This document shows, piece by piece, positions 53,148 through 62,006 of a stretch of 64,000 nucleotides of DNA. The stretch's first letter is position 1; each line of letters begins with the position of its first letter. A program made the translations under genes and the position numbers. Below the pieces are notes generated by a model. It saw only the letters and a program-made list of their open reading frames with translations, did not search any database and was not told where the DNA came from. Origin of the DNA: Saccharomonospora piscinae (GTDB taxonomy: Bacteria > Actinomycetota > Actinomycetes > Mycobacteriales > Pseudonocardiaceae); assembly GCF_005862235.1 (NCBI RefSeq), contig NZ_VCEK01000001.1:806001-870000 (forward strand), written 5' to 3'.

Positions 53148-55898
53148 ATGTCGGTGCCGGGACCGGTCCGCCGTGACGTTCCACCGCGGCCGGTGGCGGC
53201 CGGGCTGGCACTCGCCGCCATCGCGCTGACCGTGACCGGCGCCTGGTGGCACACGGGCAGCGCACTGCTCGCCGTCGAGTTCCCTCCCGGTGACGCGACA
53301 GCGGCGGCCGAGACGGCCGCGGTGAGCTCGGCCGCGGCCTGGGGGTTCGCACTGGCCGCCTGTTACGGCGTGGGCCTCTACCTCGGCATGGCCGCGGCGG
53401 GCTGGGCGTGGCGCACCGCGCCCGCGCGGGCCGCCGTCCGCTTCGGGCTCACCGCGACGGTCGTCGCGGTCACCACCCACGTGCTCGAATGCGTCGTCCT
53501 GCTGGTCGCGGGCGGCGCCGTCACCCCGGGCGGTGCGCTGTCGCACACCGTCATCACGCTCGCCGTGCTCAAGTACGCCGCGCTCGTTCCCGCCGCACTG
53601 ATCGCCGTGACGGGTGCGACCGTTTTAGTGTGGCGGTGTGCGGCCCATTCGCCCCGTGTGCTGGAGCGGCGGGCCGATCAGGTACTCGACACGGTGCCGC
53701 CCCGCCCGGTCGAGCCGGACGACCCGGCCATGCCCACCGACGCCGACTCCCGCGCCCCGCGCTGGCGGCAGGCGTACACGGTCCCGGACGTCCGGCCCTC
53801 GGTGGTCAGCGAACGCTGGCGGCGCGGGGAGCACACGACTGGCTTCTGCCTGTCGGGCGGGGGAATCCGCGCCGCGAGTGTCGCGCTCGGCGCGTTGCGC
53901 TCCCTGCGGGCCGAGCTGCTCGACGCGCGCTACCTCGTGTCGGTCTCCGGCGGCGGCTACACCGCGGGGGCGTTCCAGCAGGCGCTCACCGGAGCCGGAC
54001 CTCCGCCCACCACGGGCACGCCGCTGCGCGACGCGGAGTCGGTGTTCACCGACGGCACCGCCGAGCTGAACCACATCCGCCGTCACTCCAGCTACCTCGC
54101 CGACACCCCGGGCGAGATCCTCGCCGCGCTGGGCCGCGTGGCGCGCGGTCTCGTGCTGTCCCTGATCGTCCTGTTCGGACCGGCGCTGGTGCTGGGAGTG
54201 GCCGCGGGCCTGCTCTACGAGCGGGTTCCGCTCACGACGCTGACCTCCGATCCGCTCGCCTACCCCACACCCCGGCTGGGAGCGGCCATCGCCGTGGCGG
54301 TGCTCGCCGCCGCCGCGTTCCTCGTCGGCATCCTGACCCAGCACGAACGCGGCAGGCGCGGCGCGGCGGCGCGGCTGGCCACCGACTTCGCCGTGCTGGC
54401 GTGGACGGTGGCCGGGGTCGCGGTGGTCGTACCCTCGCTGGCCTGGGCGGCGTCCTGGCTGCTCGCGCACACCGGACGGGCCGTCGACGTGGGCGCCTCC
54501 GTCGGCGCGGTCGTGCTCACCTACCTCAGCGCGGTGTCCGCGATGGCGTGGCGACACCGCACGACTCTGCGCTCCCGGTTCCGCCGGCGGCGGACGACGG
54601 GTCCGTCCCGGGCACCGGCCGTGCCCGACGGCCTGCTCCGCCGCCTGCTCGTCATCCTCACCACCGGGCTGCTGGCACTGCTGTGGCTGCTGCTGCTCGG
54701 CGCGGCCGTCATGACGGAGGGCAACGGGACGGCGCTGGTGAGCGCCCTGCTCACGCTGGCGGTGGTAGTGCTGCTCGGCGGCGTCTTCGACGTGACGTCG
54801 CTGAGCCTGCATCCGTTCTACCGCGAGCGGCTGGCGAGGGCCTTCGCGGTCCGCGCCGTGCGCCGCGGCGGCGACGGTCAGGTGGTGGCGGTGCCGTACG
54901 ACCCGGCCGAGGCCACCACGCTCTCGGCCTACGGCGTCGCGGCCGAGGGAGTGCGCTTTCCCGAGGTCGTCTTCGCCGCCGCCGCGAACCTCACCGGCGA
55001 GCACCGCACGCCGCCGGGACTGACAGCCGTGTCGTTCACCCTGGGCGCGAAGTGGACCGGCGGTCCCGACGTGGGCTGGGTCCGCACGGACGATTTGGAG
55101 CGCACGACCTCGGAGCGGCTCCGCCGCGACCTCACCGTCCAGGGCGCCGTGGCGCTCAGCGGCGCCGCGTTCGCCTCGTCGATGGGACGCATGAGCCGCT
55201 GGTTCCAGGTCCTGTTCGCCGTCTCGGGGGCCCGGCTCGGCGCGTGGCTGCCCAACCCCGGCTTCGTGCGGCAGGCCAGGCAGGCGGCCAGGGAGGGCGA
55301 CTGGGCCTACCCGTGGCTGCCGAGCGTGCGCAGGCTGCCCTACCTGGTCAGGGAGGTCTTCGGCAGCCATCCCCACCACGACCGGCTGCTGCACGTCAGC
55401 GACGGCGGGCACTACGACAATCTCGGGCTCGTCGAGCTGTTCCGGCGCCGCTGCACCCGCATCTACTGCATCGACGCCAGCAACGACTCGCCGCCGTCGG
55501 CCCGGACGCTCGCACAGGCGCTCGAACTCGCCCGGCAGGAGCTGGGCGTGCGGGTCGAGCTGCACGACCCGTGGTGCGTGGACGCGGGCTCGGCGCGCTC
55601 CGAGCAGCCGGATCATCCCCTCGCCGACCGACTGGCCGTCTCACCCGTGCTCACCGGCACCGTGTACTACCCCCCGGAAAGCGGGCTGGACGACGGGGTC
55701 ACCGGCGAGCTGATCGTGGCGCGCGGTGTGTTGTGGCCGTCCCTGCCGTACTCGTTGCAGTCCTACGCCGTCCACCATCCCGAGTTCCCGACCGACAGCA
55801 CCGGCGACCAGTGGTTCGACCACGGCGAGTTCGCCGCCTACACGGAACTGGGCTCCCAGCTCGGTCTGGCCGTGCGGCGCCGGACCGCGCGCTCCTGA
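53148..55898 (+). CDS. Membrane-integrated patatin-like phospholipase
   Basis: About 916 residues. Four N-terminal helices (to about 165) precede a patatin domain with oxyanion motif SGGGIRAAS near 238 and nucleophile elbow SVSGGGYTAG near 266. About six more membrane segments (about 330-550) separate these from the Asp motif DGGHYDNLGLVEL near 755. The catalytic Ser-Asp dyad is thus split by a membrane insertion in the linear sequence. A GTG nine bases upstream is an alternative start. It may be a lipid acyl hydrolase acting at the inner membrane. No operon partner. Confidence 0.82.
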   Translation: MSVPGPVRRDVPPRPVAAGLALAAIALTVTGAWWHTGSALLAVEFPPGDATAAAETAAVSSAAAWGFALAACYGVGLYLGMAAAGWAWRTAPARAAVRFGLTATVVAVTTHVLECVVLLVAGGAVTPGGALSHTVITLAVLKYAALVPAALIAVTGATVLVWRCAAHSPRVLERRADQVLDTVPPRPVEPDDPAMPTDADSRAPRWRQAYTVPDVRPSVVSERWRRGEHTTGFCLSGGGIRAASVALGALRSLRAELLDARYLVSVSGGGYTAGAFQQALTGAGPPPTTGTPLRDAESVFTDGTAELNHIRRHSSYLADTPGEILAALGRVARGLVLSLIVLFGPALVLGVAAGLLYERVPLTTLTSDPLAYPTPRLGAAIAVAVLAAAAFLVGILTQHERGRRGAAARLATDFAVLAWTVAGVAVVVPSLAWAASWLLAHTGRAVDVGASVGAVVLTYLSAVSAMAWRHRTTLRSRFRRRRTTGPSRAPAVPDGLLRRLLVILTTGLLALLWLLLLGAAVMTEGNGTALVSALLTLAVVVLLGGVFDVTSLSLHPFYRERLARAFAVRAVRRGGDGQVVAVPYDPAEATTLSAYGVAAEGVRFPEVVFAAAANLTGEHRTPPGLTAVSFTLGAKWTGGPDVGWVRTDDLERTTSERLRRDLTVQGAVALSGAAFASSMGRMSRWFQVLFAVSGARLGAWLPNPGFVRQARQAAREGDWAYPWLPSVRRLPYLVREVFGSHPHHDRLLHVSDGGHYDNLGLVELFRRRCTRIYCIDASNDSPPSARTLAQALELARQELGVRVELHDPWCVDAGSARSEQPDHPLADRLAVSPVLTGTVYYPPESGLDDGVTGELIVARGVLWPSLPYSLQSYAVHHPEFPTDSTGDQWFDHGEFAAYTELGSQLGLAVRRRTARS

Positions 55899-56081
55899 GC
55901 ACGCCCGATGGTCAACTCCTCGCGCCGCGCACGGTAGGGTGTCCACGGCTGGTCGCTCGCTCGGTCACGGCGTGTGACGCCTCACGGCCTCGGGACTCGA
56001 CGCCGGGTGCGCGGATGCGGCAGGATACTGGACTCGCCGACCAGCCGGCACCTGATGGGAAGCGACCGGGAAGGATTGCTC

Positions 56082-56591
56082 GTGGGTTCCCAGACCTCGC
56101 AGCTAGACGACCTCCGTCTCGTCGCGCTGCCGAGTGCCATCAAGTGCGCCGAGCTGTTCGTGCGCTTCTCGCTCACCGAGTGGTCGCTGGCCGGCCTCTT
56201 CGACGAGGCGGCTGGCGTGGCGCGCGGGCTGGTCGACGCGGTGGTGCAGCGCACGGACGAGAAGGCTCCCGGATTCGTGACCATCCGGCTGCGACTGTCG
56301 GGCAACTGCCTCGTCGTCGAGGTGGAGGACGACCAGCTCGCGCACATCCACGACGACGCGCCCGTGCTGGAGGGCTATCCGACCGGGGCGGTTCCGCTCG
56401 ACGGCAGGGGCAAGCTCGTGTGGTGCGAGATCCCGCTGCCGGGCGGCGTCTCCGCCGCGCAGGTGCGGCTGCCCCGGCGAGACGAGCGCCGGACGCAGAA
56501 CGTGCCCGAGCCCGCCAACGGCGAGAAGGCGGGCCCGGACCCCAGCGTCGTCGACCGCATCCTGGTGGGCCTCCAGAAGCGCGAGTGGTAA
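56082..56591 (+). CDS. HATPase_c-like regulatory protein (RsbW-type, degenerate)
   Basis: About 169 residues that look like a GHKL ATPase/anti-sigma-type domain: LPSAIKCAELFVRFSLTEW, an N-box-like EAAGVARGLVDAVV, and VEVEDDQ as a G1-like segment. The usual N-box Asn is Asp, so ATP binding may be changed. GTG 56082 has GGAAGGA six bases upstream; ATG 56055 is also in frame. It is followed by five units of the 21-nt repeat. Its partner is unknown. Confidence 0.6.
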   Translation: MGSQTSQLDDLRLVALPSAIKCAELFVRFSLTEWSLAGLFDEAAGVARGLVDAVVQRTDEKAPGFVTIRLRLSGNCLVVEVEDDQLAHIHDDAPVLEGYPTGAVPLDGRGKLVWCEIPLPGGVSAAQVRLPRRDERRTQNVPEPANGEKAGPDPSVVDRILVGLQKREW

Positions 56592-56599
56592 CCCCACAC

Positions 56600-56704
56600 C
56601 CGTGTCCGCAGCCTGCGTAGCCGTGTCCGCAGCCTGTGTAGCCGTGTCCGCAGCTCGCGTAGTCGTGTCCGCAGCTCGCGTAGCCGTGTCCGCAGCTCGC
56701 GACG
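56600..56704. repeat. 21-nt tandem repeat, five units (site 4)
   Basis: Five units of exactly 21 bases: 56600-56620, 56621-56641, 56642-56662, 56663-56683 and 56684-56704. Each contains CGTGTCCGCAGC. It is the longest array in the window and fills the gap between the HATPase-like gene and the MshC-like gene. Confidence 0.85.
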
Positions 56705-56742
56705 GCTGAGCGGGGTCGCCGCACAGGGGCGAGGATGGGGTC

Positions 56743-57891
56743 ATGACGTTCGACTCGCTGACCCGGTGGCGCCCCGCCACCGGAGCCACCACGCTCACAC
56801 TGGGCACTCGGTCGACGACGCTGCTCGACCGCGCCCGCGTCTATGCCTGCGGCATCACGCCCTACCACGTGACCCACCTCGGGCACGCCGCGACGTTCGT
56901 GTGGGTCGACACGCTGCGCCGTGTGCTCAGGGTGCTCGGAGTGGAGCCCGTCGTGTGCCGCAACGTCACCGACATCGACGACGTCCTCGACGACGCCGCC
57001 CAGCGGGCGGGAGTCCGGTACGACCACTTCGCGGCGTTCCAGGAGTTCAGTTTCGACGAGGACATGGCGGCGCTGCGCGTGCCCGTCCCCGACCACGAGC
57101 CGAGGGCACACCGCTACGTCGACGCCGTGGTGCGCCTCGCCGGTGCCCTCGCGGCATCCGGCGCCGCGTACGTGCGGGACGGCGGTGTCTACTTCCGGGG
57201 CAGGCACGTGGTGGCGCGGTCCGGACTCCACGAGGACGCCGCCTTGGACCTGGCCCGCGAGTACGGCGGCAGGCCCGACGACCCGGCCAAGGACGACCCC
57301 TTCGACGTCGCTGTGTGGCAGCCCGCCGAGCCGGAGCACCCCGCGTGGGACTCGCCGTGGGGCTCCGGCAGGCCCGGCTGGCACGCGGAGTGCGTCGCCA
57401 TGTCGATCTCCACGTTCGGGCCGTCACTGGACATCCACGCGGGCGGCGAGGATTTGCGCTTTCCCCACCACGCCTACCACGCGGCGATGGCGGAGGCGTT
57501 CACCGACGTCATCCCGTACGCGCGGTCCTGGCTGCACGTCGGCACCGTGAGCGTCGACGGCACCAAGATGGCGGCCTCGGCGGGAAACCTGGTGCTCGTG
57601 CGCGACCTGCTGGAGGCGTACCCGGCGACGGTGGTGCGGCTGGCGATCATCGACCGGCCGTGGGCGCGGACGTGGGACTACGCGCCCGGCGTGCTCGACG
57701 TGGCCGCCGCCCGGCTGGAGGACCTGCACCAGGCGGCGGGCCGCCGCACCGGCCACACCGACGACTCCGACATCGAGCACCTACGGCACCTGCTGGGCCG
57801 CGATCTCGACGTGCCGGCCGCGCTCGACGTGGCCATCGAGCGCGGCGGCGCGGCGGCTCGCCTGCTGACGGCGGCGCTGGGACTGTCCTGA
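56743..57891 (+). CDS. Cysteinyl-tRNA synthetase/MshC-like protein
   Basis: A 382-residue class I aminoacyl-tRNA synthetase-like protein close to MshC, the cysteine ligase of mycothiol synthesis. It has ACGITPYHVTHLGHAATF with Cys36 and an HLGH signature at 45-48, NVTDIDD, GWHAECVAM, GGEDLRFPHH, and no anticodon-binding domain. The KMSKS loop is degenerate: KMAAS at 275-279, lacking the second Lys. It is about 30 residues shorter than typical MshC. It may be a diverged paralogue making another cysteine conjugate, rather than the housekeeping mshC. Both options are open. Confidence 0.78.
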   Translation: MTFDSLTRWRPATGATTLTLGTRSTTLLDRARVYACGITPYHVTHLGHAATFVWVDTLRRVLRVLGVEPVVCRNVTDIDDVLDDAAQRAGVRYDHFAAFQEFSFDEDMAALRVPVPDHEPRAHRYVDAVVRLAGALAASGAAYVRDGGVYFRGRHVVARSGLHEDAALDLAREYGGRPDDPAKDDPFDVAVWQPAEPEHPAWDSPWGSGRPGWHAECVAMSISTFGPSLDIHAGGEDLRFPHHAYHAAMAEAFTDVIPYARSWLHVGTVSVDGTKMAASAGNLVLVRDLLEAYPATVVRLAIIDRPWARTWDYAPGVLDVAAARLEDLHQAAGRRTGHTDDSDIEHLRHLLGRDLDVPAALDVAIERGGAAARLLTAALGLS

Positions 57892-57895
57892 CCGC

Positions 57896-59245
57896 TCAGT
57901 TCCCTGCCGGGGCGTCGGGAATGCCGTCCTCCGGTGGCGGCGCCTGGTCGCTCTCCTGCTCGGTGATCTCGGCGTCGCCGTTGTCGGTGAGCAGCACCGG
58001 GGTCAGTGGTTCCGTGGCCTCCCCCACGATCTCGGCGACCCGCACTCCCGACACTCCGGCGTGGGAGTCCGGTGAGTACCGGAACGGCGACAGCGTCGGC
58101 CCGGCGAACTCGCCGCCGGAGCTTTCCAGGGTCTCCACCAGGCCCTCCCGCGTGGGCTCGGGTCCGGTGGCCTGCAACGTCTGCACGAACGTGTACGCCT
58201 GGGCCATGCCGTAGATGCGGTAGTTGGTCAGCGGCTCGTCACCGCCGTGCTCCTCCCACACCCGTTGCCACAGCTCGACCCACGGGTCGCCGGAATCCTC
58301 GACCCCGGAGAGGTACTCGGTCGTGAGCGCCCCCTCCAGCGAGCTGGCGTCCTCCACGGCGCCCTCCGAGAACCGCGACAGCAGCGATCCCACGAGCGCG
58401 GAGTCGGAACCCACGTTGCTGTACACCCACTGGGGGTCGTAGTCCAGCCGTTGCGCCGACAGCTGGCTCAGCGCCGTGAACGACGGCACGGTGAAGCCGA
58501 CCACGACGTCCGCGCCCGCGTCCTTCAGCGCACTCACCTGTGGCGTGACGTCGTTGGTGGTGGGGGCATAGCGCTGTGCGGACACGATCTGCGAGTCGAC
58601 GTAGGCGCGCACCCCCTTCTCGCCGTCCTCACCGAAGTCGTCGTCCTGCAGCAGCAGTCCGATCTTGGCGTCGGAGTGGTGCTCGGCGAGGTACTGGCCG
58701 AGGATCTTGCCCTCGATCTCGTAGTCCGACTGCCACCCGAACGTCATCGGGTAGGTGTCGGGCTGGTCCCACAGCAGCGATCCCGAGGACACGAACAGGT
58801 CCGGAACCTCGTTGTCGTGCAGGAAGTCGAGCACCGCGCCGTGGGTGGGCGTGCCGAGTCCCCCGACCATCGCGAAGATCTCGTCACGCAACACCAGCTC
58901 GTTGGTGACCTGGCTCGTGTTGGTCGGGTTGTAGGCGTCGTCCCGGTAGACGTACTCGATCGTGCGGCCGTGGACGCCGCCGTTCGCGTTGACGTAGTCG
59001 TAGTACGCCTTCGCCCCGGTGGGGATCTCGCTGTAGCCGGGGGCGGCCACCCCGGTGAGCGGGAAGTGCGCCCCGATCGTGATCGTGTCGTCCGTGACGC
59101 CGGTCTCCGCACCGCCCGAGTCCCCGTCCGGTCTGCCACCGGCACCGCAGGCCGACAGCACCAGCGGCACCGTCAGCGCGGCCACGCCGACGCGGGCGGC
59201 CGACCGCGGCCACGGGGTGCCACCCCGTCCTCTCCGTGTCCTCAT
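57896..59245 (-). CDS. Branched-chain amino-acid-type ABC substrate-binding lipoprotein
   Basis: A 449-residue LivK-type receptor. It has an Arg-rich start, a hydrophobic helix and the lipobox LSACG, then a type I periplasmic fold (ITIGAHFPLTGVAAPGYSEI, YVYRDDAYNP, GADVVVGFTVPSF). ATG 59245 overlaps the permease stop. It completes a five-gene importer operon (LivG, LivF, LivH, LivM, receptor). The ligand could be an amino acid, amide or aromatic acid. Confidence 0.9.
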   Translation of the reverse strand: MRTRRGRGGTPWPRSAARVGVAALTVPLVLSACGAGGRPDGDSGGAETGVTDDTITIGAHFPLTGVAAPGYSEIPTGAKAYYDYVNANGGVHGRTIEYVYRDDAYNPTNTSQVTNELVLRDEIFAMVGGLGTPTHGAVLDFLHDNEVPDLFVSSGSLLWDQPDTYPMTFGWQSDYEIEGKILGQYLAEHHSDAKIGLLLQDDDFGEDGEKGVRAYVDSQIVSAQRYAPTTNDVTPQVSALKDAGADVVVGFTVPSFTALSQLSAQRLDYDPQWVYSNVGSDSALVGSLLSRFSEGAVEDASSLEGALTTEYLSGVEDSGDPWVELWQRVWEEHGGDEPLTNYRIYGMAQAYTFVQTLQATGPEPTREGLVETLESSGGEFAGPTLSPFRYSPDSHAGVSGVRVAEIVGEATEPLTPVLLTDNGDAEITEQESDQAPPPEDGIPDAPAGN

Positions 59246-60300
59246 GCCTTGCTCCCTTCGTTGCGTACCCGGTTCCACAGGCGGCGACCGAGTCCGACCA
59301 CGCCCGACGGGGCGGTGAGCATCGCGGCCACCAGCACGATCCCGTACACCAGCGGCGCCAGCTGCGCGGCGCGCACCGCGGTCAGTCCCAGCTCGGTCCC
59401 CAGGTCGGTGACCGCGGGCGGCAGGAAGACGAGCAGCGCGGCACCGAGCACGGCACCGGTCAGGCTGCCGAGTCCGCCGACCACCACGGCGGTGAGCAAC
59501 GACAGCGACAGCACGATCGTGAACCCGCTCGGTGCGGTCAGCCGCACGACCATCGCCAGCACCGACCCGGCCAGCCCCGCGCAGGCGGCGCTCACCACGA
59601 ACGCCAGCACCCGTGCCCTGCCGAGGTGGATTCCGGCGAGCGTGGCCGCGACCTCGTCGTCGCGCACGGCGCGCCACACGCGCCCGTACCGGCTCGTCAT
59701 GAGGTTCGCGAGCAGCAAGAAGACCAGCAGCACCGTGCCCCACGCCAGGTAGGCGAGGAACTTCTGCTGGCCCAGCTCCTGCCCGGTGAGGAAGTACAGC
59801 GCGTCGTCGAACCACTGTGCGGGCGTGGGTGTGGCGACCGGCAGCCCCTGCTCACCGCCGAGCAGGCCGTCGAAGTGCACCGCGAGGCCCGGCAGGCCGA
59901 CGGCGAGCGCGAGGGTGGCACCGGCCAGGTACGGCCCGTGCAGCCGCGCGGCGGCGGCACCGACGATCACTCCGACACCCGCGGTCACGGCGGCGGCCGC
60001 GAGCATCGCCACGCCGAACGGCAGGGTCCCGCCGTCGAGCAGCAGCGCGGTGGTGTAGGCGCCGACGGCCATCAGCGCGCCGTGCCCCAGCGAGATCTGC
60101 CCGTTCAGTCCGGTGAGGACGGTGAGACCGGCCGCCGCGATGGCGTAGTAGGCCATCGCCGCGAGCTGTGCGTGCCGGAAGTCCGAGACGATCTCGGCCA
60201 CCAGCACCACCGCCACCAGGCCGAGCCCGGTGAACAGCAGGTGCCGCGCGGGCGGCGAGGAGGGCAGGAACCGGCGCACGCCGGTCGTCGCCTGGCTCAT
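59242..60300 (-). CDS. livM: HAAT-type ABC transporter permease (LivM-like)
   Basis: A 352-residue membrane permease with about nine helices and the family signature GLNGQISLGHGALMAVGAY near the N-terminal third. Next to the LivH-like partner, which ends just upstream, it forms the channel. Regions further on (RVWRAVRDDEVAATLAGIHL) fit the ATPase-contact loop. The symbol is a family label. Confidence 0.9.
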   Translation of the reverse strand: MSQATTGVRRFLPSSPPARHLLFTGLGLVAVVLVAEIVSDFRHAQLAAMAYYAIAAAGLTVLTGLNGQISLGHGALMAVGAYTTALLLDGGTLPFGVAMLAAAAVTAGVGVIVGAAAARLHGPYLAGATLALAVGLPGLAVHFDGLLGGEQGLPVATPTPAQWFDDALYFLTGQELGQQKFLAYLAWGTVLLVFLLLANLMTSRYGRVWRAVRDDEVAATLAGIHLGRARVLAFVVSAACAGLAGSVLAMVVRLTAPSGFTIVLSLSLLTAVVVGGLGSLTGAVLGAALLVFLPPAVTDLGTELGLTAVRAAQLAPLVYGIVLVAAMLTAPSGVVGLGRRLWNRVRNEGSKA

Positions 60301-61179
60301 TCAGACCTTCCTCTCGGTGGTGCGGCCGAACAGTCCCTGGGGGCGTGCCAGCAGCACCAGCACGAGGATGGCGAGCGCGGCGAGCGCCACGAGTTCGCTG
60401 CCCAGGTATCCGGACACGTAGGACAGGGCGAGCCCGACGAGCAGGCCGCCGGTGACGGCGCCGCCGGGACTGTCGAGCCCGCCGAGCACCGCCGCCACGA
60501 AACCGAACACGATCACCGGTTCCATGTAGGCGGGATGGATGAGGCTGCCGCCCGCGATCAGCAGTCCGGCGAGCGAGCCGACGACCGCGGCCAGCGCCCA
60601 CCCGAGCGTCAGCATGCGCCCGACCCGGATTCCCAGCAGCCGCGACACCTCCTGTTGCAGAGCCGACGCACGCATGCGCAGCCCGAGATCGGTGAGGCGG
60701 AACAGCGCCACCAGAGCGAGCATCACCGCCAGGACCGCGAGGATGACGAACGCGTTGAACGGCGTGAACGCCACGGTCGCTCCACCGATCGTGAACCCGG
60801 TGAGCGCGAAGGGCGCGGGAAACGACTCGTACGACGAGCCGAACAGGATCGCGGCCAGCGCCTGCAACGCGACGAACAGACCGAGCGTCACGATCACGGC
60901 GTTCAGTTCGGGCCCGCCTTCCACTGGCCGGATCACCAGGCGTTCCACCAGCGCGCCGAGCGCGAAGCCCGCGACGAGCGCGACGGCGAAGCCGACCCAG
61001 TACGGCTGCCCGCTCTCGATGAGTACGAGCGCGACGTAGGTCGTCAGCATCGCCATGGCGCCCTGGGCGAAGTTCACGATCCGGGTCGAGCGCCAGATCA
61101 GGACCAGCGCCAGCGCGAACGCCGCGTAGATCGCGCCCTGGCTGATGCCGTTGAGGGTGAGGTCGACGAATCGCTGCAT
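60301..61179 (-). CDS. livH: HAAT-type ABC transporter permease (LivH-like)
   Basis: A 292-residue membrane permease starting MQRFVDLTLNGISQGAIYA with eight or so helices. It has the loop RMRASALQQEVSRLLGI for ATPase contact and a conserved FVAAVLGGLDSPGGAVTGG. It pairs with the LivM-like permease immediately downstream. The symbol is a family label. Confidence 0.91.
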   Translation of the reverse strand: MQRFVDLTLNGISQGAIYAAFALALVLIWRSTRIVNFAQGAMAMLTTYVALVLIESGQPYWVGFAVALVAGFALGALVERLVIRPVEGGPELNAVIVTLGLFVALQALAAILFGSSYESFPAPFALTGFTIGGATVAFTPFNAFVILAVLAVMLALVALFRLTDLGLRMRASALQQEVSRLLGIRVGRMLTLGWALAAVVGSLAGLLIAGGSLIHPAYMEPVIVFGFVAAVLGGLDSPGGAVTGGLLVGLALSYVSGYLGSELVALAALAILVLVLLARPQGLFGRTTERKV

Positions 61180-61217
61180 GGAGGACGTCCCGTGGATCGA
61201 GGTATGGGGCGAAGGAG

Positions 61218-62006
61218 TCAGAAACCGAGGTAGGCGTGGCGGAGCTCGTCGTCGGCGGCGAGGGCGCTCGCGTCGGAGCAGGCCACGACCCTGCCGAGGT
61301 TGAGCACCACACCGGTGTCGGCGATGGACAGTGCGCTTCGCGCGTTCTGCTCTACGAGCAGCACCGCCAGCCCGCCCGCGTCGACCAGCTCGCGCAGCAC
61401 CGCGAAGATGCGCGCCACCACCTTCGGCGCGAGGCCGAGTGAGGGTTCGTCGAGCAGCAGCACCTCCGGCGCCGAGAGCAGCGCCCTGCCGAGCACCAGC
61501 ATCTGCCGCTCGCCGCCGGACAGCGAGTGGGCGGACTGCCGCCTGCGGCGTTCCAGCGACGGGAACAGGGCGAACACGTCGGGCAGGTCGGAGACCGGAA
61601 CCGGCGGAGCCGCCGGAGTCCCGTCGCCCGCGGCGCGGGAGCGGGTGGCTCCGAGCAGCGCGCCCAGCCGGAGGTTCTCCTCCACCGTCAGCTCGGTGAT
61701 CACCCCCCGGCCTTCGGGAACCTGGGCGACACCCGCCCTGGCGACGTCCTCGGCGGCCGAGTCGGTGAGATTCCGTGAGCCGAGCAGGACCTCGCCCCCG
61801 GCCGGCCGCAGCAACCCGGACACCACTCTCAGCAACGTGGTCTTGCCCGCACCGTTCGCGCCGAGCACGGCGGTGATCTGCCCGCGCGGCGCGGTGAGGT
61901 CGACCTCGTCCAGTGCGAGCACCGGCCCGTACCGGGCGGTGAGCCCGCGGATCCGGAGCCCGGTCTCCGGCCGCTCCGTCGGCGGGTCGTCGAGTGTGCT
62001 GTTCAC
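61218..62006 (-). CDS. livF: HAAT-type ABC transporter ATPase (LivF-like)
   Basis: A 262-residue ABC ATPase. Walker A is GANGAGKTT, the signature LSGGERQ, and Walker B LLLDEPSLGLAP, then the H-loop region LLVEQNA (Gln/Asn type of LivF). GTG 62006 has a strong GGAGGAGG upstream and overlaps the LivG stop (GTGA). An inserted Ala/Pro-rich loop lies before the signature. Confidence 0.92.
   Translation of the reverse strand: MNSTLDDPPTERPETGLRIRGLTARYGPVLALDEVDLTAPRGQITAVLGANGAGKTTLLRVVSGLLRPAGGEVLLGSRNLTDSAAEDVARAGVAQVPEGRGVITELTVEENLRLGALLGATRSRAAGDGTPAAPPVPVSDLPDVFALFPSLERRRRQSAHSLSGGERQMLVLGRALLSAPEVLLLDEPSLGLAPKVVARIFAVLRELVDAGGLAVLLVEQNARSALSIADTGVVLNLGRVVACSDASALAADDELRHAYLGF

Noticed and set aside
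56600-56704. CRISPR-like array
   Set aside because: Units are contiguous 21-mers without unique spacers, and no cas genes are present.
59236-61233. A 665-codon open frame opposite the Liv permeases
   Set aside because: It is antisense to two clear membrane permeases; its composition is typical of a reverse-strand shadow.
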